DNA from: Gnetum montanum
Lineage: Eukaryota; Streptophyta; Gnetopsida; Gnetales; Gnetaceae
Reading direction: 5' to 3'
NCBI GenBank assembly: GCA_015680685.1
Contig: MNCI01007731.1
Coordinates: forward strand, 509,163 to 573,162
DNA length: 64,000 bases
Within the stretch, counting starts at the first letter, position 1, and each line of letters starts with the position of its first letter. The notes beneath the pieces are model-generated. The model did not search any database, had not been told where the DNA came from, and saw nothing but the letters and a program-made list of their open reading frames with translations. Position numbers and translations under genes: made by a program. Below are positions 44,880 through 56,131 of the stretch, piece by piece.

Positions 44880-46609
44880 TGAAACACCCAAAACTTTGAA
44901 GACATCCTTGCTTCACCAGGTCTTTCCAAATCATGCAGCATCATAAAAATTCTTTAGAATATGGATGCTCTAATGTTCAAATTGTCTAGTTTAGCAAGTC
45001 TTCTACCCTAGGTGTCAATAGGCTAAATGGATTCTCCAACTTGCCCACCTGAGTAGTTCATCCAGCCAACAAAAGCGCAAAATGCTTAAGCAAGTTTTCT
45101 AAGTTAAGGAGTTTTTCTACACTACCCTATGCTACATAGTGTAGTAGACTCTAGAAGACATTTACAGAAGTGCAATGCTATGCTATGCTATGCTACGCAG
45201 CGTAGCACAGCATAGCAAAAGCTGGACAATCAGTCCCCTCACTCGACTCCAAGTCCTTCAGCAATGTCTCCTTCTATCAGAAAGTAGTGAACTTGGCCAA
45301 AATAAGATCATGTTTGCTGCTACACTATGCTAAGATACATGGTGCAACAAGGCATAGTAATTCTACAGAATTTGACATAAGGCATCTCGATGGCACAATC
45401 AGCAAGTTCGCAAGCTTCACAGTACAAAAGGTAAAGATTGTAGATTGGTAACGTTTTTGTGACTAAGGACAGCTACTATGCTATGATATGCTACGTAGCG
45501 TAGCATAGCATAGCAAATCTACAACCAACAGTCATAACACTACAAAGGTTTCCAACACATGTAGCAAGACACAATGCAAATTCTTTTCTTTGAACCAGTA
45601 GCTACGCTACACGGCACAGTGTAGCGCAGCATGACAAGATGCTATGCTACACCAAACACTATGCTAAAAAGCATAGCAAGGCATGGCATGTGGTTACATG
45701 ACATTATTTCACCTTACCTAATTGCATCGTGGCTCTTACAACGTAATTATGACATGGGAGGATCATAATTATGGTGTTGTAGGCTCACCCAACGGTCATG
45801 AAAGCACATGTAGCATAGATAGGTCAACATAGGGCCAACGCACGTGGCATCCAAACCGCATCCTTTGTGTGCCCTTACTCCTATAAATACCCTAATGAAC
45901 TATGCTTAAACTCTCTCTGGCTCACTCGGGCACTAGGACCCTCTGACTTTTGGGGACCTATAGCTTCTGGCACTTTGGCTCTCTTTTCGCACTCTCAGGT
46001 TCCGGTTTTCTGAGCAATCTGGTCGACTAACAATTTTGTTGGCTGAAAAGAAAAAAGTTGGCATTGTAACCTTGGGAATTGTAAGCCTTCTATTTTGACA
46101 TTATAAATAGTTTGCATTTATAATTGGCATTCTATCCTATAATTCTCTACCACCTTGGTAGCACTTCACGTTGTTAACACCTGAGCCCATGTTCAAGTGC
46201 ACAACCATCTTTCTCTACATGTCTTGGTTACTCTGGGGATCTCTGCACTTCTCAACACTATGCAACCGATTGTATCCATCTTGACAGAGTGATTTTGTAG
46301 CTCTGAAGAGATGCATTTTTCTAACTACGTTTTAGTTTGTCTCTTGCTTGTTTATCATTTACATTTTACACTATTTTCTGCCTCTTTTACATTCAAGCAT
46401 TACTTCACACTATTAGTTTCATTTTTAAATCATACATTGCAAAAGGTTATATTAACATCAACTAAGTCCCTATCTGATCGACCAGACCATTCAGGGTGCC
46501 CCATTTCTGTTCCATCTAGCATGAACCTCTTGCGGAAACAGGGTTGAGACTATCAACGGCTAATGACCCCTTGGCGTTTTTCCAACCACCGACGTTTTCG
46601 ATCGCATTA
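44880..46609 (+). repeat. TE6 5' LTR (1.73 kb)
   Basis: Starts TGAAACACCCAAAACTTTG and ends ATCGCATTA. Palindromes of GCTAC/GTAGC type at 45177-45222 and 45476-45515. U5 motif near 46470. Confidence 0.92.
45892..45899 (+). promoter_or_regulatory. TE6 5' LTR TATA box
   Basis: TATAAATA followed by CCCTAATGAAC. Confidence 0.72.
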
Positions 46610-46615
46610 ATTTTT

Positions 46616-46634
46616 CTGGCACTAGAAAGAGAAC
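46616..46634 (+). promoter_or_regulatory. TE6 primer binding site candidate
   Basis: CTGGCACTAGAAAGAGAACC region, the same motif as in TE2 with a few transitions. Confidence 0.6.
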
Positions 46635-46649
46635 CTTTGGTGTCTTTTT

Positions 46650-46970
46650 CCATGTTTCATGGTAGTCTTGTAAGCCTTCTACACCCTGATATGCATTAGC
46701 ATAAACTTGACACGCATCTGTGGTTGTTTACGTGTCATGCGATGTAGATCGGTCACCTCAACGATTCCTCAGGAATCCTATAGAACATAAAGCCTCTGAT
46801 TGCCAGTTGACTTGCCTATTTTATAGTAGTCTTACATGTGTTTTTCACACTATCATGTACTAGCATAAACATGACACCCTTTTGTGGTTGTTTACGCATC
46901 GTGTGGTACAAATCGGTCGCCTCGACGATTCCTCAGGAGCCCTGCAAGACATTAAGCCTTCTTGATTGTT
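46650..46970 (+). repeat. TE6 leader with 164-bp tandem duplication and hairpins
   Basis: Same 164-bp period as TE2. Hairpin GATTCC/TCA/GGAATC at 46763-46777; the second copy at 46927-46941 has a weakened right arm (GGAGCC). Confidence 0.72.
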
Positions 46971-47061
46971 TGCCAACTTCTTTGCTCTTCCCATTCGCAA
47001 AACTGTTTAGCTATTCAATTTCTTTTTTTTTCCCTTTGCAAAACTACCTAGCTTAGTAATA

Positions 47062-49560
47062 ATGGCTTCCGCAGCTACTGTTGCTAACACCTTCAACGTA
47101 GAGGTTCCCATCACGGTTCAAGGTACCACTGGTGCTGAACAACCGCTAAACCCAATGCTAGAAACATGTCGATTCCTCGTGATCAAAAATTGGGGACTTG
47201 AGGGCTTGGCCTAGCAACATGAGCACTATAACTTCTTCTGTGGAAAGGTTCAGGAAAACTTGCCTTTGGATGTACATGAGTTTGAACGAAAACATAGCTT
47301 CGAGTTCGCTTACTACGATAGGAAGGAATTTGTTCCCACTCCCGGTGCTTCCATACCTTTGACATAGAAAAACCAAATGATGCTAGACTAGCTAATCTAG
47401 TTGGCTAGGCTTAGGGAGCAACAAGACATAGTATCTAACTAGGATGATGCCTTCTAGGATAAACAGGAGGAACTCGATTCCCAATCCGACGAGGGAGGTC
47501 CAACCAACCCTATTCCTATCACTCCTATCCAATCTTTCTGGGACAACCTATTTTCTATCACTGCTCCCTTTATCATCACGCCTATGCTCCCGCAGCCTAC
47601 AACTACAATTGCAATGGGTAGGCATGTCACCTTCTTGGCGTATCAACACCCTTAATCTCCTGTTTCATTTGTAGCAACTTTGCCTTCACAAACTATTCAT
47701 CAATCCATTTATGTAGTGCATCACACACCAATCATGGCTACCCTACTACATATTCATACTATACCTACTTCACAATCGTATGCAACTTCTGTTTCAATTC
47801 CTACGTTCACATCTGTTCCACCCACTACGGCAGGCCCGGGCCCGTCCACATGGTGGACCCCATTCACTTCTTCACGTATTCCACAACCATCGTAGATGTC
47901 TCATTATGTTCACCCTTAGACCTACCAAACCCCAAAAATGGTGCAATCCAATGTGGGGTTATGGTCTATTCCATCGATGACACAAGTGGTCTATCCGACA
48001 ACACAACCCGTAGTTGTTGCTCCAACCGCACCGCCTACCGAGTGGTGGACAGTGTAAGCAGCACTGCTCATGGGGGCTACTCCAATAGTACCACTGATGG
48101 GTCACACCACCACCCCTGCCATTCCATAGATGGGAACTGCCTCAGCAGTTCCTCAACCATCCACACAGTTACAAGGTTTGGATCAAGCGTTCCAGCTTAT
48201 CCAAACCCTCACTGAGGAAATAAAATACCTCAAAACTATCAGGTCTGACATGGTACAAGTCATGGACTTTTACCAGGGCTACCCCATCAGCCCTGCAATC
48301 CCTGCTCTGACGTTACCCCTAGGGATGTCTCTCCCATACTTCACGAAGTATGATGGGGAGGGGGATCCCAACGCACATCTAGTTACCTTTAGGTTTGAGT
48401 CTCTCCTATTACAACAATGGCTGCACATGATCATTCGTGTCTTTGCTATGTCCCTAGCTGGGAGAGCCTTGGATTGGTATTGCATGCTATCACGCTCATC
48501 TATTTCAACCCTAGAGGAGCTTCTGACCCTGTTCATGACATGCCTCAAGTATAACTTAAATCTAGAAATCACATTGGACTAGTTGGTGAGCGTGAAGCAG
48601 GAGCCTTTGGAATCAGTCCAGAAGTTCATCCAGTGATGGAGTGCAACCCTTAACAAAATCTATGAGCCCATCACAAAGGCCCACTTGTTGGCTGTCTTTA
48701 AAGGTGCAGTGAATGACTTTATCAAGTCTAAACTATACTTCCTCACCTCTCACGGTATTAGTCAAGCCTTCGCTCAAACTAAGAGCATACAAGACATGGC
48801 CGAGGTAAGCATATACCCAGCCTACATCACTTACAAAAACACCTTCACAAAGAAGGACAAGGATAAAGCCCCAACGACCACAGTGGCTGCTGTGGCGACC
48901 GAGGCCAAGTCCAAACCAAGTAACAATGGTAATAAGAACAACAAGAAACAGGTCGTACCCATAGCTAACCCCATGCCCAAGCAGGGCAACATGTTGCAAC
49001 CTCCAATTCCCACACTTGAGACATCTGCACAATCGAAATAGAACTTTCAGCGTAAAGATCACTTGAAGTACACCTCACTACCTCTCAAGCCTTCAAAAAT
49101 TTTGAAGTATCTATTGACAGTGGGACACATTCAACACAAGTAGATGTTGGAAGAAGCTAGCAGGAGACATCAATGCTACTGTGAGCTCCTTAGGAATCCC
49201 TCTTTAGCCCTACCCAATGAGCTCCCAGTTCCTAAGGGTTTCTGGCTAGACAAGTTTTGTGACTATCACCAACAGTGCAGTCACAACACAAATTACTATA
49301 TGGTGTTACATAAGATAGGTCTTTTAGGATGAGAAGGTTGTTAAGGGTCATGCATAAGATAGCCAAACAACCTTCTCATCCTGAAAAATGAGAAGTGCGC
49401 TTTGCAGGTGGGACATGAAGAGGAAACACCATCCCTGGTATTTCCAAGCCTATGACTTTACCCCCTACATCTATGCCCTCATCACTAAAGAGGGACATTG
49501 CTATAACCACACAGTCCATGTCATCCTACCAAAAAGGATCTGAGCCTAGATCCGAAGTCA
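47062..49560 (+). pseudogene. TE6 gag
   Basis: The ATG at 47062 (MASAATVANTFNVEVPITVQ) lies in the same frame as the capsid core and is the best preserved start of the family. N-terminal part: EHYNFFCGKVQ, LDVHEFE. Linker: P/T/V-rich, 47560-48170. Core: MDFYQGYPISP, KYDGEGDPNAH, GRALDWYCML, FIKSKLYFLTS. Then a Lys/Asn-rich stretch and CDYHQQCSHNTNYY at 49258-49299 (knuckle-like, last Cys is Tyr). The next part of gag is missing and replaced by a 17-bp inverted repeat at 49326-49382. Numerous TAG and TGA stops. Confidence 0.85.
49326..49382. repeat. Fold-back at deletion breakpoint in TE6 gag
   Basis: Arms AGGATGAGAAGGTTGTT (49326-49342) and AACAACCTTCTCATCCT (49366-49382) around 23 nt. The right arm matches the TE2 sequence near 9343-9359. 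The left arm has no counterpart in TE2, and about 400 bp of gag present in TE2 are absent. Confidence 0.8.
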
Positions 49561-50545
49561 CCCCTCTTTGAGAAATTCATTTTCTGGGACGAATAGAAGA
49601 GGAGGAAAGTGTTGAATAGGGGGGCATACAAGACCTCTTGGATGCCTTCACTCAGGTCGAACAGGCTCTAAAACAAAAAAGCACTACACTAAGCTTGTAC
49701 GACCTAATCATGACATCTATCCCACAGAGTGAGGCTCTGATCTGCATGTTGATAGCAATTCCGGTCAACGAAGACATGCCAGCGGAAGAGGAAGTGATCC
49801 ACTCGGTCATGCTTCCCTCTGCACCCATAGAGCTAGAACCATCTCAACTCACTTTCTGCAACGAATCCATTAGGAAAGATCCCAGAAGGGGTTTGGTGAC
49901 AACAACACCTCTATTCATCACAATTCGGGTCGGCCAACACGAGATCCGAAGGGTACACATCGATGACGGGGCTGCCACGAATGTCATCCCTTTTCCTATT
50001 ATGGACAAATTGGGCTTGGTCAACTAGATCAAACCCAAAATGACATCATGCCTAAGGTCATTCAATGAGGCACGTGTCTTGTGTAGGGCATAGTTCACAT
50101 AGACTTCGTAGAAGGGGACCAGTTCCCCACAAACGCAACATTCATCATGGTCGAGGAAATTCCAGGGTTTAACTTGATCTTGGGGAGATCATGATTAGCA
50201 TAACTTAGGGTTGTCTCCTCATCCATACACCAGGAAATCCACCTACCATACATGGGAAAGGAGGTGGTGATCCATGGTGACGAAGTAGCAGCGCAAGTGA
50301 TCAATAACATAGACATGGAGTAAGGCTTAGAGGTCGTAACCTCTGAGAATGAAGCTCATGCTTACACATACATTAACCACCCAATGGGGAAATTGGCCCA
50401 GCAGGTTGATTTCCAAATTGAAAGAACGTGGGTTGATTTTCCCTTCTAAGTGGATGACAATGTTGCAAATGAGGGCCTTGGCAAAGCGCCTCGGTCTTAC
50501 GCTCCGCTGAACCCACGATGGATTAAGAAGTAGCTACGTATAGCA
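49561..50545 (+). pseudogene. TE6 protease
   Basis: Open from 49638 to 50027 with the lead LSLYDLIMTSIP and PVNEDMPAEEE, then active-site IDDGAATN (Asp-Asp-Gly), LGLVN and a TAG. A frameshift near 50090 moves the rest to another frame (EEIPGFNLILG-RS, IHLPYMGKEVVIH). The conserved tail is near 50490-50540 (APLNPRWIKK). Confidence 0.82.
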
Positions 50546-50624
50546 TAGCAACGCCACTGTTCCTTGCCTAGTTACCATCCCTTGTGCATTCACCACCTTT
50601 TTCTTTGTTAACATCCTTTTGGCA

Positions 50625-50730
50625 TGCTACGCTATGGTCCGAAACAACCTAAAACTATGCTACGCTATGGCCCGAAATGGCCTAAAACTATGTTACGCAA
50701 TGGCCCAAAACGGCCTAAAACTAGCACATG
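50625..50730 (+). repeat. TE6 array 1
   Basis: Three units of ATGGCCCGAAATGGCCTAAA with a CTATGCTACGCT spacer, period about 33 bp, between the gag-pro stop and the antisense-gene stop. Confidence 0.82.
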
Positions 50731-50902
50731 AAAGCATGAACATTCTACATGAAATGCAGCACATATACAATGCACAAGTTAGTGCAGAATCAATTTATAT
50801 TTCATGAAATTCTCTTTTCTTTATTCAAAATTATTGTCTTTCAAACAATGTTTGCAAAGTTTGTTACTAAAATTCAAAATTCCAAAAAAAAATCCTATGC
50901 GG

Positions 50903-53900
50903 TCATGGGTTGTCTCTATTTGCATCATCTTTGCCATTCATTCCTGCATCATTTCCTTTTGCATCATCTTCCCCTACCTTGTACTAGGCCGATTCTTCAT
51001 TCCCTCCCTCTACGAGCTCTGCGCCCTCACCTGGAACCTACATCGTGCGAGTGAAATGGTCAGTTAGGACAACAAAATGCAAGCTATAGCAGAGCATAAG
51101 CATTAATACAGTAGAAAGCAACTAACTTGAGAAGGGCCTGTGTCAATCTCAAAGGGTATCTAGTCTAAATTTTGCCCGAGATGGTGCCAGACCTCCTCTA
51201 CTGTGATGTCCACTCAACGCCTATTGCTTGGTTCAATTTCCACAGCAGCTCTCTCCCTTTTGACGGTTGTCCACCTCAATGGTCCCAGTGAAAAGGAAAC
51301 GGTTACGGTCTCTCCTATGGGAAGGTCCACTTTTAGGTCAAGAGATTTTGTAACCTTTACCTACTCTTTGAACTTGGTGTAGGCCTCAGAAGCATCAATA
51401 GCATTTATGAATGCTTTATACGTAAAAGCCTCCATAGCAACATCCCTATACAGTCTACGATGGGGAGCATTTTTCAGTTTCTACATGTGTTTGTGGTTTC
51501 TCTAGGAATGCCCCCATTTGTAACCCTTAGCACTGATGTCTTTCAAGTCTTGACACTTATAGGCTAGCAAGTCCATTTGCATCCGTTGTTCTATTATTTT
51601 GTAGGTGGCTTCAACATTCTGATGCGCGACTATCCAAAACCTGATGTAATCTATTACAGTTTTGAGCCAGTCCTCATCATTAGTGTTATGGGCTATGAAA
51701 AATTCATTCCTCAACTTGAGATCCTTCACCTCGGTGCTCAGGTCAGCCTCCCTTTGCTCAGCTTTCTGGACCCGTTTCCACAGGTCCTCGTTGATGCACT
51801 TATACTCCCACAAGGAGCATGCCAAGTGCAAAGCGCATTTGCAAGCCTTGTCGTACATGTGACGAGACACCTCGGTCACCTCAGGAAGGAATGTGGGCAC
51901 GACACTAAATTTCAAAGGCCATGCCAAGTCCCATTTGAGCCAAGAGGCTACCATGACACAAACGAGCGTAACAATCGCATTAGCGTAGTAAGGTTAGCAA
52001 ACTCAAGAAACTCTAACATAGCAACATGAGGACACCTGACACTACTACTTACCCACATCAGGGTCCACCTCCTAAGGGTGACTGATCATGTCATCAACAA
52101 TTCCTTGCATGTACATAAGGTTATGAGAGATCTCAGCCCATGATGAGTCAGAGTAGGTCCTGAAGTATCAACAGTAGCACCTGTTACCTAACTAAATGAT
52201 CAACAATGGTTGAAATGGACAAGGACAAGGTAGACATATTGCCAAACTCACCAGCATCTGATTGCGGTCTCCCTTCTTGCTGATGCAAAATGATGGTGGT
52301 AGCCTTGGTAGAGGTTCCTTTCCAAGTCCATATGAGCCTCTTCTTCATGCGCTGTCACCTTTCCTTTTAGGAGACTAGCATATTTTTTATTCAAGGGAGA
52401 ATCCTCTTCATTAATAGAATTCTCCATAATAACAAGAGCCCCCACCTTAGTGATAGGGGTTCTTCCCTTCTTAGTTAGGGCCCTTTCTTCTAAGACTGGG
52501 ACCTTCGTGTCCTTATTTGTTGCCTCCATCTTAGGGGTCGACACCTCTTCATTGCCTTCTTCTTCTTCTTCTTCTTCCTCTTCCAATTAAGAAACATGTT
52601 TGCATCAGTCCAAAACAAGCTATCTTAAAGCATGTGCCATGCTACGCTACGTCACCTAGCGTAGCATGCTGTAGCAGATAATAACAAATCAGGCATTAAA
52701 CAAAAGTGTTTACCAATGGGGGGTTGCATCCTCTACAGTTTAAATCGTAGTCTCTACCCCTCCTCTTCCTCCACGTGAAGGGTTTCTTTAGGTGGATGAG
52801 GCCTCTTCCGCTGCAACTTTTTGGGCACAGTCTCAGCTATGAGACCTTCCCCCCGCAACACGCTACTAGCTACAAAAGGGGGCATCTCTCCTATGTTGTC
52901 CTGGTCATGAACATTGCGAGCCACACAATCCTTATTCATCAAAGAAAATGACTCCCCAATTATTTCTGGGGGATCTTGGGCTCGAATGGTCTAGAGGATC
53001 TGGTGAATCCACGATCTGGAAATCTGGTTGCGATTTCGCATGACCTAGGCTCCATTCTCTTGAACCATCATAAACTCCACAAAATGCTTCAGACAGGCTA
53101 TGTAGAAGGCATAATATATATTGGAATGGGCCTCCAATTTCTAACGAAGTCCCAAGATTTCAGTCTACAAACCTTTACATAGAAATTTGGCCCAATTGTA
53201 ATGGGCCCCCTTTTCCATGACCTTACACATTATCTAGGCCTGCTTAATCCCCAAGACCATCCCTTGGGTAAGTAGCTAGGGGAATGTGCGAGCATGGAAG
53301 ATAGGGTAAATCTCCTTGGCAGGTCCATCTTTAAGCTTCTCCATGGGGAGCCCCTTTCACTCCTTGGCAATCCCAAACCACTCATGAATGTCCTTATTCT
53401 GAAGGGTTAGCTCCTTCTTGCACTTCAACCCCATGAGAGTGCCATCAGCAGGGACACCGAACAGGTCCACAAATAGCTAGTCATTGATTTCAATAACTAC
53501 ATGTACACCCTGTATGAGTGTGCGGAAGTGACCAACATTTTCAAAAAAGGAGTTGACCAGGGAGAGCATCTCAGCGGCAAGACCGCAAAGACTCGGGGCC
53601 AAGAATAGACCCATAAGTCTAGCCTTTTGGATATTTTGGACGAAGGAGTTTGAAGCCACACCATTTATCCAGCATTGGCTCACAACTACTTCACCGTATT
53701 TGAAGTAGATGTTTGCCCCCTGTGTGTCGGTGATTACCACCATCACCTCTTGAGGCTTCTTCATCCCTATAATAGTTTTCACAAAAGTGATTAGCATGAA
53801 AATGTAGGAAATACAAAGATTGCAAAGACATTTAAGCATGCAACAGTTACTGCTTGGCCTATTGGGTCTGTACGGTAACGAGAACAGCAGAAGGTCAACT

Positions 53901-55298
53901 AGAACTTGTTCAACTGTGATCAGTTTGAAGGGTTCTACCCACTCCTCATCTAGCCAACTAGACCCCTTACACTAATCATAACGAATGGAAAATAGGTATG
54001 GATAGGTGCAGTATTTACCCCTGCATTGACCAATCACACCCTCATGTAGGTTCTCAGCAAAAGAGAACTCCTATAGGGCTATCTGTGTTGTAGCTAGCAG
54101 ACTCGATCAATCATGAATGTCATCCCTGTTGATGAAGAACCTGGTAACAAACACATACTGTTAGCATTTTCCCAATATCGCCAGCATTGCACAAACACAG
54201 CAGAACAAGGCTGCAAAACTCACCTGCCAGCATAATTGATAGTTCCCTGTGGGTTCTGGAAGCACATCGTCATAAGATGTGTGACAAACAGTGTGTTGTA
54301 ATGGTGGTAGCAGCTGTACTCAGGCATATCCCAGATCTAGGCCAAACACCTTAACCCTATGGGGTGTTAACTAGATCCTTCTCCCTACCTGCTCATGATT
54401 GCCCCATCCATCAGAAACTTCAAGATGCCCCAACTTACCCTAGGAAATATGGTTTCAGTTATGATAGTCACCTCCTCCTCCTCTAGGGATGACCAAATGA
54501 TCACATTGAAGTGATCAAGAAGGTATTGTAGGAAGTCCTATGCCCCTTTCCTAAACCAAACCCCCTACTCTCCCACATGTATTTAGGGAGGAGGAGCATT
54601 GACCATAGGATTGCTTTCATGACACAGGATCCCCGCAATTTCTAAGACAATTGGAATCGGCCTTAGCCCCATCCTATACAATACAATGAGAAATCATTAG
54701 AATCTTGTCTAAGTGCAATGCACACACAACGTAGCAATACCTAGCAGATCATGCATATAGCTTAGCATAACCCTCTTCCCGCACATAGCGTAGTAAGAAC
54801 ATGACAACGATAGCATAGCAAAAAATAGCCTAGCATAGCAATAGAGAAATTAACCCTGACAAGATGATTAACAATATGCCTCAATGGAACATGTGTTGCA
54901 CTATAACATCAGGCATGGCCCAACCCTCCTGAGGATCCTACGTCACACCATCTGAAAGCTAAATAACATAAACTTTCCAAACCCCCGTGGTTATGACAAC
55001 CGTGGTGATGGCGGTTTAAGCAACATTGCATACAACGATGGCGTAAAATTTATGCACTCTCTACGTCCAAGACGGCAACAGTGGTGATGCAAAGGCCAAA
55101 ACAAAATGAAAGTAGAAAATAACATAAGCAAAAAATGATAACAGAATTACGAAAAAGTAGAGGGAGCATAGTAGCCTACCGAGTCAATGGCGTGTTCTTC
55201 CATGCCACAATTCATGCTTTTTTCATGTACTCCAGGGTTTTCTTTGCCTCCTTGACCTTTGCAAGAACCAAATTCATCCGTTCCTTCTTTGGAGCCAT
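50903..55298 (-). pseudogene. TE6 antisense gene (copy D), all exon regions present
   Basis: Exon 1 is 55298-55180 (119 nt, as in TE3; starts MAPKKERMNLVLAKVKEA, donor GTAGGC). Exon 2 is 54673-54224 (450 nt; acceptor ATAG, donor GTGAGT) and begins in the same phase as TE3. Text: RPIPIVLEIAGILCH, DFLQYLLDHFNVIIWSSLEE, LRCLAWIWDMPEY, YNTLFV, CFQNPQGTI. Exon 3 is 54140-53851. Exon 4 is 53766-52714 (SLVNSF, VDLFGVPADGT, HYNWAKFLCKGL). Exon 5 opens with a Glu run near 52585; its acceptor AG is now GG. The exon 7 region has VASWLKWDLAWPLK and heptad-like helices. Stop TGA at 50903-50905. Many stops, so it is dead here, but the exon layout is the clearest in the window. Confidence 0.82.
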
Positions 55299-55450
55299 TT
55301 TTTTGCTTCCAAAGTTTTTCTTGTTGTGATGTAAAAAATTGCCTTGCTCGGTGTTAGCACAATCTCTCTGAGCTCCGAAATAGCTTTGTGCTTCAAATAT
55401 GGGCCTTGCGCTCTTACGATGAGGATGGCAAGCTTACCAAGGTTTAATCC

Positions 55451-55460
55451 CTATTTATGG
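55451..55460 (-). promoter_or_regulatory. Antisense promoter candidate (TATA-like), TE6
   Basis: Minus strand CCATAAATAGGG, about 155 nt upstream of the antisense ATG, the same spacing as in TE3 after artefact removal. Confidence 0.45.
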
Positions 55461-55629
55461 TTGTGATGGTAAAAAATTAAAACTTGCCGCTCTCTCTCTC
55501 CATTTAATGTAGAGTGCGTTGTACAGCATAACATGCTCACCACGATATCATAGCACTATTGACATTAAAACCTTAACATGCTCCAAGCTAACTACTTGCT
55601 TTCCCAAGAAACGAAAAAAAATATAATTT

Positions 55630-55875
55630 TTGTTATGGGTCCAAAAAGACCTTAAACTAGCAATCGTAGTGTAGTTACACTTTTATCAATTAAAAAAGAC
55701 CTTAAATTAGCAACCTCAGCACAGTTGTAACTTTCGCGGTCTAAAAAGACCTTAAACTAGCAATCCTAGCATAGCAGCAACTTTAACAGTTCGAAAAGAC
55801 CCTAAACTAGCATTTTCAGTCTGGTATATGTTCACAGTCCACAATGACACTAAACTAGCAATCTCACATTTTAGC
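55630..55875 (+). repeat. TE6 array 2
   Basis: Five units with core AAAAGACCTTAAACTAGCA at a period of about 50 bp, between the antisense-gene start and the pol start (head-to-head gap). The core TTAAACTAGCA is shared with arrays 1 and 3. Confidence 0.8.
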
Positions 55876-56131
55876 ATTAGCAGTGTTACATTTTCTTTTT
55901 AGTAGTTTTATGTTCTCATATCGACAGTTTACATGTTTCCTCTTAGCAGCTCTACATCTCCATGTCATAACAGTCTACCATGACTTTAAACTAGAAAAAT
56001 TTTAATCCTTACATCATACTTCACTAGTTACATCTCGTCATTTCCTTGCAAGTTTTCATTATACACGATTACTACCAACAAGTGTGCCTCTTAACCAGGC
56101 TTTCATCTCATTTTGACAGGTTAAGCAGAAA

